DNA of 64,000 nucleotides, taken from NCBI GenBank assembly GCA_032117595.1, contig JAULYZ010000052.1, positions 1 through 64,000 on the forward strand, in the 5' to 3' direction. Below are positions 33,061-41,152 of the stretch, one piece after another. The DNA comes from WLJO01 sp032117595. GTDB taxonomy: Bacteria > Actinomycetota > Acidimicrobiia > Acidimicrobiales > Ilumatobacteraceae. The notes beneath the pieces are model-generated. The model searched no databases, was not told the DNA's origin, and saw only the letters and a list, made by a program, of their open reading frames with translations. Made by a program: the position numbers and the translations under genes. Numbering within the stretch: the first letter of the stretch is position 1; the number at the start of each line of letters is the position of its first letter.

Positions 33061-33085
33061 GCGGAGCGCGCGAGAGACACCGTTG

Positions 33086-33101
33086 CCGCCCTCCCCGGCG
33101 G
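33086..33101 (+). terminator. Weak hairpin after the Rieske oxygenase gene
   Basis: CCGCC-CTCCCC-GGCGG, 25 bases past the stop at 33060. Short stem, no T-run; a possible terminator separating the oxygenase from the double-TetR gene. Confidence 0.3.
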
Positions 33102-33156
33102 GAAACTCCGACGCTGTGTGGGTGGGCGACCGAGCGGTGTGCGAACATGGTTACCG

Positions 33157-34371
33157 ATGGGTAAGTCGGGGATGCGGCGTACATCAGTCGAGGAGAACGA
33201 CGCGCGGGTTCTCGACGCGGTCGTCGGGGTGCTCGACCGCTTCGGCGTGGACGGGGCAACTGCGCGCCGGGTCGCCGACGCAGCGGGTCTGAGCACCGGT
33301 GCGGTCTACGGACGCTTCGAGAACACCGACGAGATGATGGTCGAGGTCTGGCAGCGACGGCTTCGCGGCGTCGTGCGTGCTGGCCTCCGCCGCTCGATCG
33401 ACATGGCGGAGGGCTCTCCCGAAGCCGAACGCCTCGAGATCCCCGAGGAGTACGACCCCGTCGCCGAGCGTCTCGGTGCGTTCTTCATCGCGATCTCGCC
33501 GCGCAACGAGGTGCTCGGCGAAGTCGTTCTCCCCGAGGTGGATCAATGGTTCCACGAGATGGGTCTCGGCCCCGAGTGCTCCATGCCCCACCGGGCGCAA
33601 CGCGCCGTGGCCATCGCTGCGTACTTCGGAGCGATGCTCTCCGGCGCGATCGACGACCGGCTTGTCCCCGACTGGGTCCGGTGCCTGCGGTGGTGGGAGG
33701 CAGCACGACGACAGTCGCCGCACTTCGTCGATGCGCCTGTGCCAGCGTCGCTTCCACTCCACGCCGACACCGTCGACACTGAGCTCGATCGACTGATCGC
33801 CGCCACCGCCGATGTGATCGCCCGCGCCGGGGTGAGCCACACCACGATCACGAGAATCGCGCGCCGCGCCGGAATGCCACGTTCGGCTCTCTATTCCCAC
33901 TTCGACTCACGCGACGAACTGATTGCGACCGCCGTGGCGCGCAGCGCCTGGGGAACTGCATCAGAGTCGCGACGGTCGGTCGTGACCGGGGGCCCACATG
34001 CGCTTGCGCATGCCGCCCACGTGTACCTCGACCCGGCAAACCGTTGGTTCCGTCGCCGTCGAGTCGAGTTCTACGTTGCCGGAATCAGCGACAGCCGGAT
34101 CGGCCAGGCGGTTGTCGAGCGTGAGCGCGCGCTCATCGACAACGTGTTGGGAGAGCACTCGCTCGCGTCGCCGTTGGCCCGCGAGGCACTGGCCGACGTG
34201 CTCCGATTCGTGGGGATCCTTGCGACAGGGGCGTTCCTCCTCCCCGAGACGTCGCGCGTCTTTGTGGGCGTCGACTGGCGGTTCGGCCTGTCCTCGCTGA
34301 TGGCCGCAGCACTGTCCGAGGTCGAGGAACTCGAGCGAGGGTCCTCGCCCGCCGACTCTGCCGCCAGTTGA
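33157..34371 (+). CDS. Tandem (double) TetR-family transcriptional regulator
   Basis: About 404 residues from ATG 33157; the frame is open to GTG 33118. Two good TetR helix-turn-helix units: 'TARRVADAAGLSTGAVYGRFENTDEMM' (about residues 32-58) and 'TITRIARRAGMPRSALYSHFDSRDELI' (about 230-256). Each has its own C-terminal helical domain. The N-terminal 'RFGVDGATARRVADAAG' and the central 'IARAGVSHTTITRIARRAG' look like internal duplicates. The stop lies 1 base before the GNAT gene, so it probably co-regulates or is co-transcribed with it. Confidence 0.88.
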   Translation: MGKSGMRRTSVEENDARVLDAVVGVLDRFGVDGATARRVADAAGLSTGAVYGRFENTDEMMVEVWQRRLRGVVRAGLRRSIDMAEGSPEAERLEIPEEYDPVAERLGAFFIAISPRNEVLGEVVLPEVDQWFHEMGLGPECSMPHRAQRAVAIAAYFGAMLSGAIDDRLVPDWVRCLRWWEAARRQSPHFVDAPVPASLPLHADTVDTELDRLIAATADVIARAGVSHTTITRIARRAGMPRSALYSHFDSRDELIATAVARSAWGTASESRRSVVTGGPHALAHAAHVYLDPANRWFRRRRVEFYVAGISDSRIGQAVVERERALIDNVLGEHSLASPLAREALADVLRFVGILATGAFLLPETSRVFVGVDWRFGLSSLMAAALSEVEELERGSSPADSAAS

Positions 34372-34372
34372 C

Positions 34373-35275
34373 ATGTCCGACACCACCGGCGGAGATCCCT
34401 CACCGTCTGACGATCAGGAGATCGTGCGTGGTCTGCGACTCGGTCCAATGCGCTGGGACGAAGCGGTGCTGCTGTCGGACTGGGCGGCCGCCGAGGGATG
34501 GAATCCGGGTCTCGCAGACGTTGAGGTTGCCTGGGCCGTCGACCCCGCTGCCTTCATCGCAGTTCGACGGGGGGAGGAACTCGTCGCAGGCGGGACGATT
34601 TTTTCCCACTCGGCGCGGTTCGGGTTCATGGGGCTCTTCATCGTCCGCGACGATCATCGTGGTGCCGGGCTCGGACGGCGTCTGTGGCACTACCGACGCG
34701 ATCGCCTCATCGGCCGACTCGCCTCCCGTTCGGCCATCGGTATGGATGGCGTGCTCGACATGGTGCCGTTCTATGCACGAGGGGGCTTTCGTCTTGCGTA
34801 CCGCGACGTGCGGTTCGAGGGGATCGCATCGGGCGATCGCCGGAGCGACGTTGTCGATCTCTCGGCGTTCGGGTTCGCTGCGGTGGCCGACCTCGACCAG
34901 CGGTTCTTCCCGGCGCCCCGCCCCGACTTCCTGCGCCGCTGGGTGTCCCAGCCCGGGTCGCACACCGCCGGGATCATCGAGGACGGGCGACTTGTCGGAT
35001 TCGGCATGCTGCGCCCCTGTCGGGTGGGCTACAAGTTCGGCCCGGTGCTCGCCGAGCGAGACGATCTCGGCGGCCGCATGATCGAGCACCTCATGGGGTG
35101 CGTCGCAGGCGACCAGGTGCAACTCGATGTTCCCGAACCGAACGGCGCCGCGCTCCGCCTCGCCGCTTCGCTCGGTCTTCGGGAATCCTTTGCCTGTGCG
35201 CGGATGTATCTCGGCGAGGTGCCCGATCTGCCGATCGGGGGCGTGTTTGGCGTCACCTCATTCGAGTTCGGGTGA
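34373..35275 (+). CDS. GNAT-family acetyltransferase, double-domain
   Basis: 300 residues. The first GNAT domain has the acetyl-CoA loop 'VRDDHRGAGLGRRLWHYRRD' (R/Q-x2-G-x-G/A) near residue 85. The C-terminal half 'GIIEDGRLVGFGMLRPCRVGYKFGPVLAERDDLGG' and 'LAASLGLRESFACARMYLGE' is the second, catalytically less obvious, GNAT-like domain (the arrangement seen in DUF1248-type acetyltransferases). The acceptor is unknown. Coupled to the double-TetR gene with a 1-base gap. Confidence 0.85.
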   Translation: MSDTTGGDPSPSDDQEIVRGLRLGPMRWDEAVLLSDWAAAEGWNPGLADVEVAWAVDPAAFIAVRRGEELVAGGTIFSHSARFGFMGLFIVRDDHRGAGLGRRLWHYRRDRLIGRLASRSAIGMDGVLDMVPFYARGGFRLAYRDVRFEGIASGDRRSDVVDLSAFGFAAVADLDQRFFPAPRPDFLRRWVSQPGSHTAGIIEDGRLVGFGMLRPCRVGYKFGPVLAERDDLGGRMIEHLMGCVAGDQVQLDVPEPNGAALRLAASLGLRESFACARMYLGEVPDLPIGGVFGVTSFEFG

Positions 35276-35305
35276 GAGCACCTCGATGACGCATGCGGGT
35301 CGCGG

Positions 35306-36157
35306 TCAACTCGTCGGCGTGTGCTCGACCATCGACCGCACCCGTGTGCCGAGCGGCGTGGACGGATCGACCATGTCGTAGATCACGTCGAAGTGATGAC
35401 GGCCTGCGGCCTCCAGATGTGACGCGGCGCGGTTCCCGGCTAGTGCGGTCCACCGCTCGGCCCACTCGATCGACTGTCGTCTGAATTCGGAGGTCTCGAG
35501 CTCGCCCCACGTGGCGAGGCACTCGGCACGTGGTCGTTCGGGTACGAGGCGCATCGGGCTGAGGCGCTCGGCGTCTGCTGCAGTGAGCCGGACATCGTCG
35601 TTGATAGGGGTGAGCACGATCGGTGTGATGTCGAAGACCCCCGAGACCAAGACGTACCCAGCTGGCCGTTCGTCGGCAACCGCAACCATCGCAGCCAGGT
35701 GTCCGCCCGCCGAGTGGCCGGCCACGACGATCCGCTGCGGGTCGACGCCGAGTGCGGTGGCGTTGCGCGCGAGGTGGTCGACGGCGCGGCGGCACTGGTC
35801 GACGAGTACGTCGAGTGTTGCCTTCGGGCACAGCGTGTAGTTCACCGAGGCGAAGGCCCAGCCCTGACGGTTCGCCCCGGGGCTCAGCAGGCAGCCGTCA
35901 TCTGCGGAGAGACGACGCCAGTACCCGCCGTGGAGGAAGACGAGCAGCGGGGCCTCACGTGCCGCAGACGGGACGAACCACATCCACTCGTCGGGGTGAG
36001 TGCCATAGGCGACACGTTCGTGGACGATGGTCGCCCTCGCGCGTTCGCCGTCGGTCCGGTACTGCTCGAGGATGTTGGGAAGCGATTCGACGTGCAGGGC
36101 CGGTTGGTACTCCGAGAGCACCTCGTCGAGCGAGAGGTTCCGATAGACCGGACTCAC
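35306..36157 (-). CDS. Alpha/beta hydrolase, kynurenine formamidase-like
   Basis: 283 residues. The oxyanion-hole motif 'LLVFLHGGYWRRLSADD' is the HGGYW signature of arylformamidases, and the nucleophile elbow is 'VVAGHSAGGHLAAM'. The acid and His are probably in the C-terminal 'GRHHFDVIYDM'. Kynurenine formamidase hydrolyses N-formylkynurenine in tryptophan breakdown, but no kynA or kynU is nearby, so another amide or ester substrate is possible. GTG 36157 starts 10 bases after the cupin lipoprotein gene, and the two form an operon. Confidence 0.83.
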   Translation of the reverse strand: MSPVYRNLSLDEVLSEYQPALHVESLPNILEQYRTDGERARATIVHERVAYGTHPDEWMWFVPSAAREAPLLVFLHGGYWRRLSADDGCLLSPGANRQGWAFASVNYTLCPKATLDVLVDQCRRAVDHLARNATALGVDPQRIVVAGHSAGGHLAAMVAVADERPAGYVLVSGVFDITPIVLTPINDDVRLTAADAERLSPMRLVPERPRAECLATWGELETSEFRRQSIEWAERWTALAGNRAASHLEAAGRHHFDVIYDMVDPSTPLGTRVRSMVEHTPTS

Positions 36158-36167
36158 CGCAGTGGCC

Positions 36168-36674
36168 CTAGGGGCGCGCTTCGGTATCGGCGTAGCCCTC
36201 TGCGCCGATGCTGACCGTCAGTAGGTGAACCGGTTCCGTCGAGAGATTTTGGCCGTTGTGATAGGTGCCAATCGCCTCGATGAACGTCTCACCAGTGGAG
36301 TACGCCTTCACGATGTCGCCGTCGTAACTCACCGTGACGGTGCCATCGAGAACATGGACGTACAGCGGTGTGTCATGCCGGTGCCATCCCGTCTCCTGCC
36401 CGGGTTGGAGTACCACGATGGCGGAGGAGACGTGCGCCTCCGAATCAGACGGATAGGTGATCGGTTGCCCGAGGATCGTCTTCGTCGCGTTCGTGAGGAG
36501 AGGAGTTCGAACGGCAGGTGCGCCGTCGCCAGTCGTCGCATCCGGTGCGTCCGCTGCACATGACGCAAGGAGGAGCAGCGATGCAGAGAGGGGGATCAGC
36601 CGGCGAACAACTCGAGCCTGACGCTCCGCCGCGTTGCGGCGTACTCGACGGTCGTGAGTGCGACGTGGGTGCAT
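36168..36674 (-). CDS. Cupin-domain lipoprotein
   Basis: About 168 residues. A long basic N-region is followed by 'LIPLSASLLLLASCAAD' with a lipobox. The mature part is a small cupin barrel: 'LQPGQETGWHRHDTPLYVHVLDGTVTVSYDG' carries the His-x-His metal motif, and 'GTYHNGQNLS' supplies the second-half His. It probably binds a metal ion outside the membrane; the family includes regulatory as well as dioxygenase members. ATG 36674 is the only usable start and has a TACGCT box 7 nt upstream. It precedes the formamidase-like gene in an operon and diverges from a TetR gene. Confidence 0.8.
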   Translation of the reverse strand: MHPRRTHDRRVRRNAAERQARVVRRLIPLSASLLLLASCAADAPDATTGDGAPAVRTPLLTNATKTILGQPITYPSDSEAHVSSAIVVLQPGQETGWHRHDTPLYVHVLDGTVTVSYDGDIVKAYSTGETFIEAIGTYHNGQNLSTEPVHLLTVSIGAEGYADTEARP

Positions 36675-36681
36675 ATCGCCG

Positions 36682-36687
36682 AGCGTA
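36682..36687 (-). promoter_or_regulatory. Putative -10 box (TACGCT) of the cupin/hydrolase operon
   Basis: Minus-strand TACGCT ends 7 nt before ATG 36674. It shares a divergent control region of about 60 bases with the TetR gene, the usual place for that regulator to bind. Confidence 0.4.
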
Positions 36688-36721
36688 CACGTCTGAATAT
36701 GGTTCAATTCGACCTTTCTTC

Positions 36722-36727
36722 TACTCT
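36722..36727 (+). promoter_or_regulatory. Putative -10 box (TACTCT), leaderless TetR gene
   Basis: TACTCT ends 6 nt before GTG 36734. The stretch before it (36694-36720) is unusually A/T rich and contains GAAT-N8-ATTC, a possible half-operator pair. Confidence 0.4.
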
Positions 36728-36733
36728 GTGCAT

Positions 36734-37381
36734 GTGCCCTCTCGTGTACCCCGCAACGAAGCCCGACAGGCGATCCTCGACCTCGCGCTGAATCACCTCG
36801 CATCACGTGGTGCGGCCAACGTTCACCCGAAAGAAATCTGCGAGGCACTCGGTCTCTCGAAGGCCTTGGTGAACTACCACTTCGGCGGTCGCGATGGTTT
36901 GATCACCGAGGCGATGGTGCTCGGGTACGAACGGTATGTCGACCATCTCTGGGATGCCGCGCAAGCGGTGGCTGCTGATCCCCTGGGGCAACTGCTCGCC
37001 TGGATCGACGCACAGGTGGAGTGGACCACGCAGAACGCAGGGCTCGCTGCTGCGCTCAACTTCCCGTTCATGGCATCGGGTTTGCCGCTGTCGCTGGATG
37101 AGTCATCAGTCGAGCGCATCAATGCCGCCGGACGGCGGAACTTCGAGAACCTCCAGCAACTGGTCGGTGCCGCTCGCGCATCGGTTCGTCCCACCGAAGG
37201 AACTCGAGTCGATCCCGTGCAGGTCGGCCTCGACAGCGCGGTGATTGGCTGGATGACCCTCGGTCTCTCGGTGTGGCGGGCGGGTCAGCACCTTCCCACG
37301 CAGCGCCTCGAGGAGCGTTCCCGACTCGGCGTTGCGTGGGAGCATGTGCACGCCGAGGTGCGCGCGATCATCGAGCGATAG
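36734..37381 (+). CDS. TetR-family transcriptional regulator (single domain)
   Basis: About 215 residues. The helix-turn-helix is 'VHPKEICEALGLSKALVNYHFGGRDGLITEA' at about residues 36-66. The rest is the ligand-binding domain. GTG 36734 is preferred over GTG 36728 because the TACTCT box then has the 6-nt spacing seen elsewhere in the window. Divergent from the cupin lipoprotein/formamidase-like operon with 59 bases between, so it most likely represses that operon and itself. The inducer is unknown. Confidence 0.88.
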   Translation: MPSRVPRNEARQAILDLALNHLASRGAANVHPKEICEALGLSKALVNYHFGGRDGLITEAMVLGYERYVDHLWDAAQAVAADPLGQLLAWIDAQVEWTTQNAGLAAALNFPFMASGLPLSLDESSVERINAAGRRNFENLQQLVGAARASVRPTEGTRVDPVQVGLDSAVIGWMTLGLSVWRAGQHLPTQRLEERSRLGVAWEHVHAEVRAIIER

Positions 37382-37387
37382 CACACG

Positions 37388-37398
37388 CCCCGTCGGGG
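37388..37398. terminator. Small GC hairpin between convergent genes
   Basis: CCCC-GTC-GGGG just past the TetR stop at 37381; weak, may act in both directions. Confidence 0.25.
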
Positions 37399-37431
37399 TC
37401 GGTCAGCAGCACTTGGCGGTGATGGGCCGAG

Positions 37432-38607
37432 TCAGCCCAAGCGTTGGACCCGGTCCCCGACGACGGAAGCAAACAGGGCGAAGCGGTCCCCATCGACCCT
37501 GAGGACGAAGATGGGGCCGGTCTCGATATCGCCGGACGGCCCGAACCGGAAGTCCTTCGTGATCCCCTGGGCGCTTACCCCGTCGATCCACGCCTCGACC
37601 GCCTTGCGGGTCCGGGCGCCGGAGTCGAGAGCGTCGAGGACCAGCGTTGCGGCATCGAAGTACTCCATCGCGAAGCTGACCGGCTCGGATCCGAAGTACT
37701 TCCGGTACTCAGTAGCGAATCGGGAGCGTTCCGGCGTGGACTCGTCCGTCGGGTCGAGGCAGGGGCATGTGATGAAGGCGCCCTGCGCACCGGAACCCAC
37801 GCCACTGATGAGTGATGAGTCAAAGATCCCGTCGCCACCCATGAAGGCGGCGTCGAGTCCAGCGTCTCGCATCTGTCGCAGGAGACGCACCCCGGGCTCG
37901 GTGACTCCGCCGAAGTACACGGCATCGACGCCGATCTCGGCGATCGACTCGACCGTGGCGGTGTAGTCGAGGCGCTTCGGATCGAGGGACGCTCTCGGAG
38001 CGATCACGACGCCCCGTCGACCGAGATCCGCTGCGGTGAGGTCGGCGAGCGTCTTGCCGTAGAGACCGCCGTCGTCGATGACCGCAACGCGCTTGACGCC
38101 CAACTCCTCGCTGAGGAAGGCGGCAGCGGCCGGTCCTTGAGCGTCATCGTTCACCACGATGCGGTGGAACACCTTCCAGCCCTGCTGCGAGAGCGTGGGG
38201 TTCGTGGCCGATGCGGTCACGTTCGCCATTCCCGCGACCTCGAGCACCGGGACGACCGCTGCGGTTTCACCCGAATACGCGGGGCCGACCACCGCAATGA
38301 TCTGGCGGTCGTCGACGATCTGCTCGGCGAGGCGTTCGGCGAGGTCGGGATCACCCTGTGAGTCGAAAGGGATGTACCCGACCGGACAGTCTGGATTCGC
38401 CTTGTTGTAGAGATGGACCGCGAGTTCGGCTCCGTTCTGCATCGGGGGCCGTCGGTACTGGCCGGTGAGTGGCCCCACGAAGGCGATCGCAGATCCCGAG
38501 CACGACGACGATGTCGTGTCGGCTGAGCACGAGGCGATCGACGCGGCCGTCACGAGGCCGACAAGTGCGCCGAGTGCGCCGATCGATCTGCGCAGACGAA
38601 TCGTCAT
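37432..38607 (-). CDS. ABC-type branched-chain amino-acid-like substrate-binding lipoprotein (solo)
   Basis: 391 residues. Signal peptide with lipobox 'ASIASCSAD'. The body is a periplasmic-binding-protein type I fold of the LivJ class: 'IAFVGPLTGQY', 'GAELAVHLYN', 'VVGPAYSGETAAVVPVLEVAGM' and 'GVDAVYFGGVTEPGVRLLRQMRDAG'. Two further cysteines are in 'TCPCLDP'. No permease or ATPase gene is nearby. Its ATG overlaps the TGA of the Cache-HAMP gene, so it is more likely the ligand-binding partner of that membrane protein than part of a transporter; this is inference. Confidence 0.85.
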   Translation of the reverse strand: MTIRLRRSIGALGALVGLVTAASIASCSADTTSSSCSGSAIAFVGPLTGQYRRPPMQNGAELAVHLYNKANPDCPVGYIPFDSQGDPDLAERLAEQIVDDRQIIAVVGPAYSGETAAVVPVLEVAGMANVTASATNPTLSQQGWKVFHRIVVNDDAQGPAAAAFLSEELGVKRVAVIDDGGLYGKTLADLTAADLGRRGVVIAPRASLDPKRLDYTATVESIAEIGVDAVYFGGVTEPGVRLLRQMRDAGLDAAFMGGDGIFDSSLISGVGSGAQGAFITCPCLDPTDESTPERSRFATEYRKYFGSEPVSFAMEYFDAATLVLDALDSGARTRKAVEAWIDGVSAQGITKDFRFGPSGDIETGPIFVLRVDGDRFALFASVVGDRVQRLG

Positions 38608-39863
38608 CGGTCCTCGCCACGTGCCTTGCGCCGCATCTCTGCGGCGCGGGCGATGAGATCTCGGAAGAACTCGGTATCGGTCACCTCGGCGACGGCGAGT
38701 CGTCGGCGGTCCTCGTCGATCTCGACACGCAATGCCTCTACCTGGGCACGCAGTCGTCGTTCACGTTCGGCAACCTCGGCGGCCATGCTCGAGAAGACCC
38801 GAGCGAGTCGTCCGATGTCGTCGCGAGTCCTGCTGATTGACTCGAGTCGTGTGGTGTCGAGCGCTGCGTTGGCCTCGAGGGCGGTTGCCGCTGCCGTGAG
38901 TGCCGAGACCGGGCGCGACAAACGTCGCGCCACGAACAACGCAAGGGCAAGAGCGACGGCAGCCACGATGACGAGTGCGATTCGGGTGGTGTTCGCGAGC
39001 CGGTCGATGGGGGCGAGGAACGCTGCTCTCGGCTGGAAGACGACGGCCACGTTCCCGCCCGTGGTCTCCGACCAGGCGACAACCTGCACGCCGCGTCCCG
39101 GAAGGTTCGCCTTCGGCCGGGTTCCCGAGGGAGAGGCTTCGATTGCTGCTGCGAGGTCGGCCAAGCCGAGTTCGGAGAGCGTCCGTCCGAGAAGGCGGAA
39201 GTCGCGTGCGAGCACGATCCGGCCCGAGCCGTCGACCAGGACAGCCTGACCGCCGGGGCCGAGGGGGGCCTGGTTGAGGGCAAAGAGCACGTCCTGCCCG
39301 CTCACCCGCAGCGCAGCGATACCGACGATTGCTGCGCTCGGATCGCGTGCCGGCGCAGCGACGATGACCGATGAGCGATTCGTCGCACGGTCGAGGACGA
39401 CGCTTCCCACGGCGGTCTTGCCTGCTGCGGCGCCGGCGAACCAGTCCTCACCGGCCACCGAGGTTCCGGTGAGCGAGGTAGGGACTGCAGCGAGCGCCAC
39501 GCCCTCGAGATCCGTGAGGATCACGGCCTCGACGTCGAATTGGGCTGCTGTTGCATCGATGGGCGGGATGGCGGCGGTGCCCTTCGATTTGAGGTAGGCC
39601 ACCACCTCCGATGTCGTCCCGAGCTGATCGGCGCGGCCCACGACGCCGAGCAGATACTGCTGGACCGACGATGCGCCGACCACCGCCCGACCCTCGGCGG
39701 CCGACAGCTCGGATTGCTCGACGGCATCCTGCCCCGACCGAGTCGCTGCAAAGGAGAGGAGGGCCATCGGGAGGATCGCAGCAACGACCAAGGTGGCGCC
39801 GATCTTGGCCCCGAGGCTCCATCGCCGCGGATCGACCACGCGTTGCAGCAACGATTCCCCCAT
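38604..39863 (-). CDS. Cache-HAMP membrane sensor-like protein without output enzyme
   Basis: 419 residues. TM1 is at about 18-40 and an extracytoplasmic Cache-like domain at 42-290 ('ILTDLEGVALAAVP', 'GSVVLDRATNRSSVIVAAPARD'). TM2 is at 294-312 and HAMP at 313-367 ('RRLSRPVSALTAAATALEA'). It ends in a coiled coil and a 42-residue motif beginning LRVEIDE at residue 378, then 'AVAEVTDTEFFRDL' and 'AAEMRRKA'. The same motif ends the divergent gene at 39935. There is no kinase, cyclase or MCP domain. ATG 39863 has a TACCCT box 7 nt upstream. Coupled to the binding-protein gene downstream. Confidence 0.85.
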   Translation of the reverse strand: MGESLLQRVVDPRRWSLGAKIGATLVVAAILPMALLSFAATRSGQDAVEQSELSAAEGRAVVGASSVQQYLLGVVGRADQLGTTSEVVAYLKSKGTAAIPPIDATAAQFDVEAVILTDLEGVALAAVPTSLTGTSVAGEDWFAGAAAGKTAVGSVVLDRATNRSSVIVAAPARDPSAAIVGIAALRVSGQDVLFALNQAPLGPGGQAVLVDGSGRIVLARDFRLLGRTLSELGLADLAAAIEASPSGTRPKANLPGRGVQVVAWSETTGGNVAVVFQPRAAFLAPIDRLANTTRIALVIVAAVALALALFVARRLSRPVSALTAAATALEANAALDTTRLESISRTRDDIGRLARVFSSMAAEVAERERRLRAQVEALRVEIDEDRRRLAVAEVTDTEFFRDLIARAAEMRRKARGEDR

Positions 39864-39870
39864 CGCGTGC

Positions 39871-39876
39871 AGGGTA
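39871..39876 (-). promoter_or_regulatory. Putative -10 box (TACCCT), Cache-HAMP/binding-protein operon
   Basis: Minus-strand TACCCT ends 7 nt before ATG 39863. Confidence 0.4.
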
Positions 39877-39921
39877 CAAGGCGAGCCGATCCATCACCGG
39901 ACCCGCACCCGCCGAACTCTG

Positions 39922-39927
39922 TACAGT
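39922..39927 (+). promoter_or_regulatory. Putative -10 box (TACAGT), leaderless second Cache-HAMP gene
   Basis: TACAGT ends 7 nt before GTG 39935. It lies back to back with the box at 39871-39876, so the two halves of the island share one divergent control region. Confidence 0.4.
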
Positions 39928-39934
39928 CTCGGCC

Positions 39935-41152
39935 GTGACAGCCGTAAACATTGAAGTGCCCGCACGAGCCAAAGTCGCGCGCCGGAGCCGCCGACTCGGG
40001 ATGCGATGGAAGTTGCTGCTGGCCTTCGGCTCCGTGTTCACGGTGTTCTTCATCGTGCTGGCGGTTTGGATCCTCAGCTTCTCCACCAACACTGCGAATA
40101 CCCGGTTGAAGGACACCCTTCGCCAGCTCAGCGAGGGTGGGGCGCAGACCATTGACGCCGAGGAGTTCGCTCAATTGTCCGCTCAGGCAGCGACGCTCAA
40201 GGTTGGCGAGACCTATCCCGCCATCGCAGGTGTGCTCGCCGGACAGGTCACCACCGACCCATCACTCTGCGGCAATGATCCCCCGGTCTTCACCAGCTGC
40301 TATCCGGCCTCCGAGCTCTACTGGCGTCACGTCAATGTCCTGGTGAACCTGCGTCGCACGAGTCCCGAGGCATATCCCTATTCCTACGGGATCGATCCCA
40401 GCGGAAAGCTGGTCTTCATTGGCTCCTACGGTGCCTACGGCGTCTCCGAGGACCGCAAGACACTGGGCGTAGGCATCCCGCGAGGAGCGAAGTATCAGCA
40501 GGGACTCGAGGCCATCATCGACGCCAAGACGCTCGAATACTTCAAGCAGGGACTCGTCACCACAACCTTCCAGCCGGCGTACAGCGACACGCTCGGCCGC
40601 TGGATCTCGGTCTACACACCCGTCAAGGACAAGGCGGGCAAGGTGGTCGGGGCAATCGGTGTCGACTACAAGATCTCGTACGTGGCCGAGGTCCGCCGGG
40701 ATGTCCAGCGATCGCTCTACCCCGTGTTCATCATCGCCTACCTGATTCTGCTCGGGTTGGTGTTCTTCCTGACCGGTCAGTTCGCAAAGCGGATCTCGAG
40801 GCTCAATGCGGTCACCAGAAAAGTTGCCGACGGCGACTATCAGGTCGACATCAGCTCGAGCGCTTCGGCGGTGTTCTCCGACGAGATGACAGAGTTGGCG
40901 AACTCGTTCCTGGCGATGACTCAGAAGGTCGGAGATCGTGAGCGCACCCTGACCCAAGCGGTTCAGGTGTTGCGAGTGGAGATCGACGAGGCGAAGCGCA
41001 AGGACGCCGTCAGCGAAATTGTCGACAGCGACTTTTTCAACGACCTCACCAAGAAGGCCGGGGCAATGCGTGCCAAGGTCAAGGGCATCGAGATCGCCGA
41101 GGCGAGCGCCGATCGGGAGCGCGCCAGCACCGAAGGTGCCGCAGGTGAGTGA
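39935..41152 (+). CDS. Cache-HAMP membrane sensor-like protein without output enzyme
   Basis: 405 residues. TM1 is at about 24-46. The extracytoplasmic Cache domain (50-255) resembles the sensors of cyanobacterial adenylate cyclases ('YSYGIDPSGKLVFIGSYGAYG', 'WISVYTPVKDKAGKVVGAIGVDYK'). TM2 is at 262-280 and HAMP at 284-335. A coiled coil leads into a C-terminal motif from residue 346: LRVEIDE, then 'AVSEIVDSDFFNDL' and 'AGAMRAK'. That motif matches the end of the divergent gene at 38604. No catalytic output follows, so it must signal through a partner. The last 8 bases overlap the MFS gene start. Confidence 0.85.
   Translation: MTAVNIEVPARAKVARRSRRLGMRWKLLLAFGSVFTVFFIVLAVWILSFSTNTANTRLKDTLRQLSEGGAQTIDAEEFAQLSAQAATLKVGETYPAIAGVLAGQVTTDPSLCGNDPPVFTSCYPASELYWRHVNVLVNLRRTSPEAYPYSYGIDPSGKLVFIGSYGAYGVSEDRKTLGVGIPRGAKYQQGLEAIIDAKTLEYFKQGLVTTTFQPAYSDTLGRWISVYTPVKDKAGKVVGAIGVDYKISYVAEVRRDVQRSLYPVFIIAYLILLGLVFFLTGQFAKRISRLNAVTRKVADGDYQVDISSSASAVFSDEMTELANSFLAMTQKVGDRERTLTQAVQVLRVEIDEAKRKDAVSEIVDSDFFNDLTKKAGAMRAKVKGIEIAEASADRERASTEGAAGE

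Noticed and set aside
37432..38607. Incomplete LIV-type ABC transporter operon
   Set aside because: No permease or ATP-binding gene lies on either side; the gene is instead coupled to a Cache-HAMP gene.
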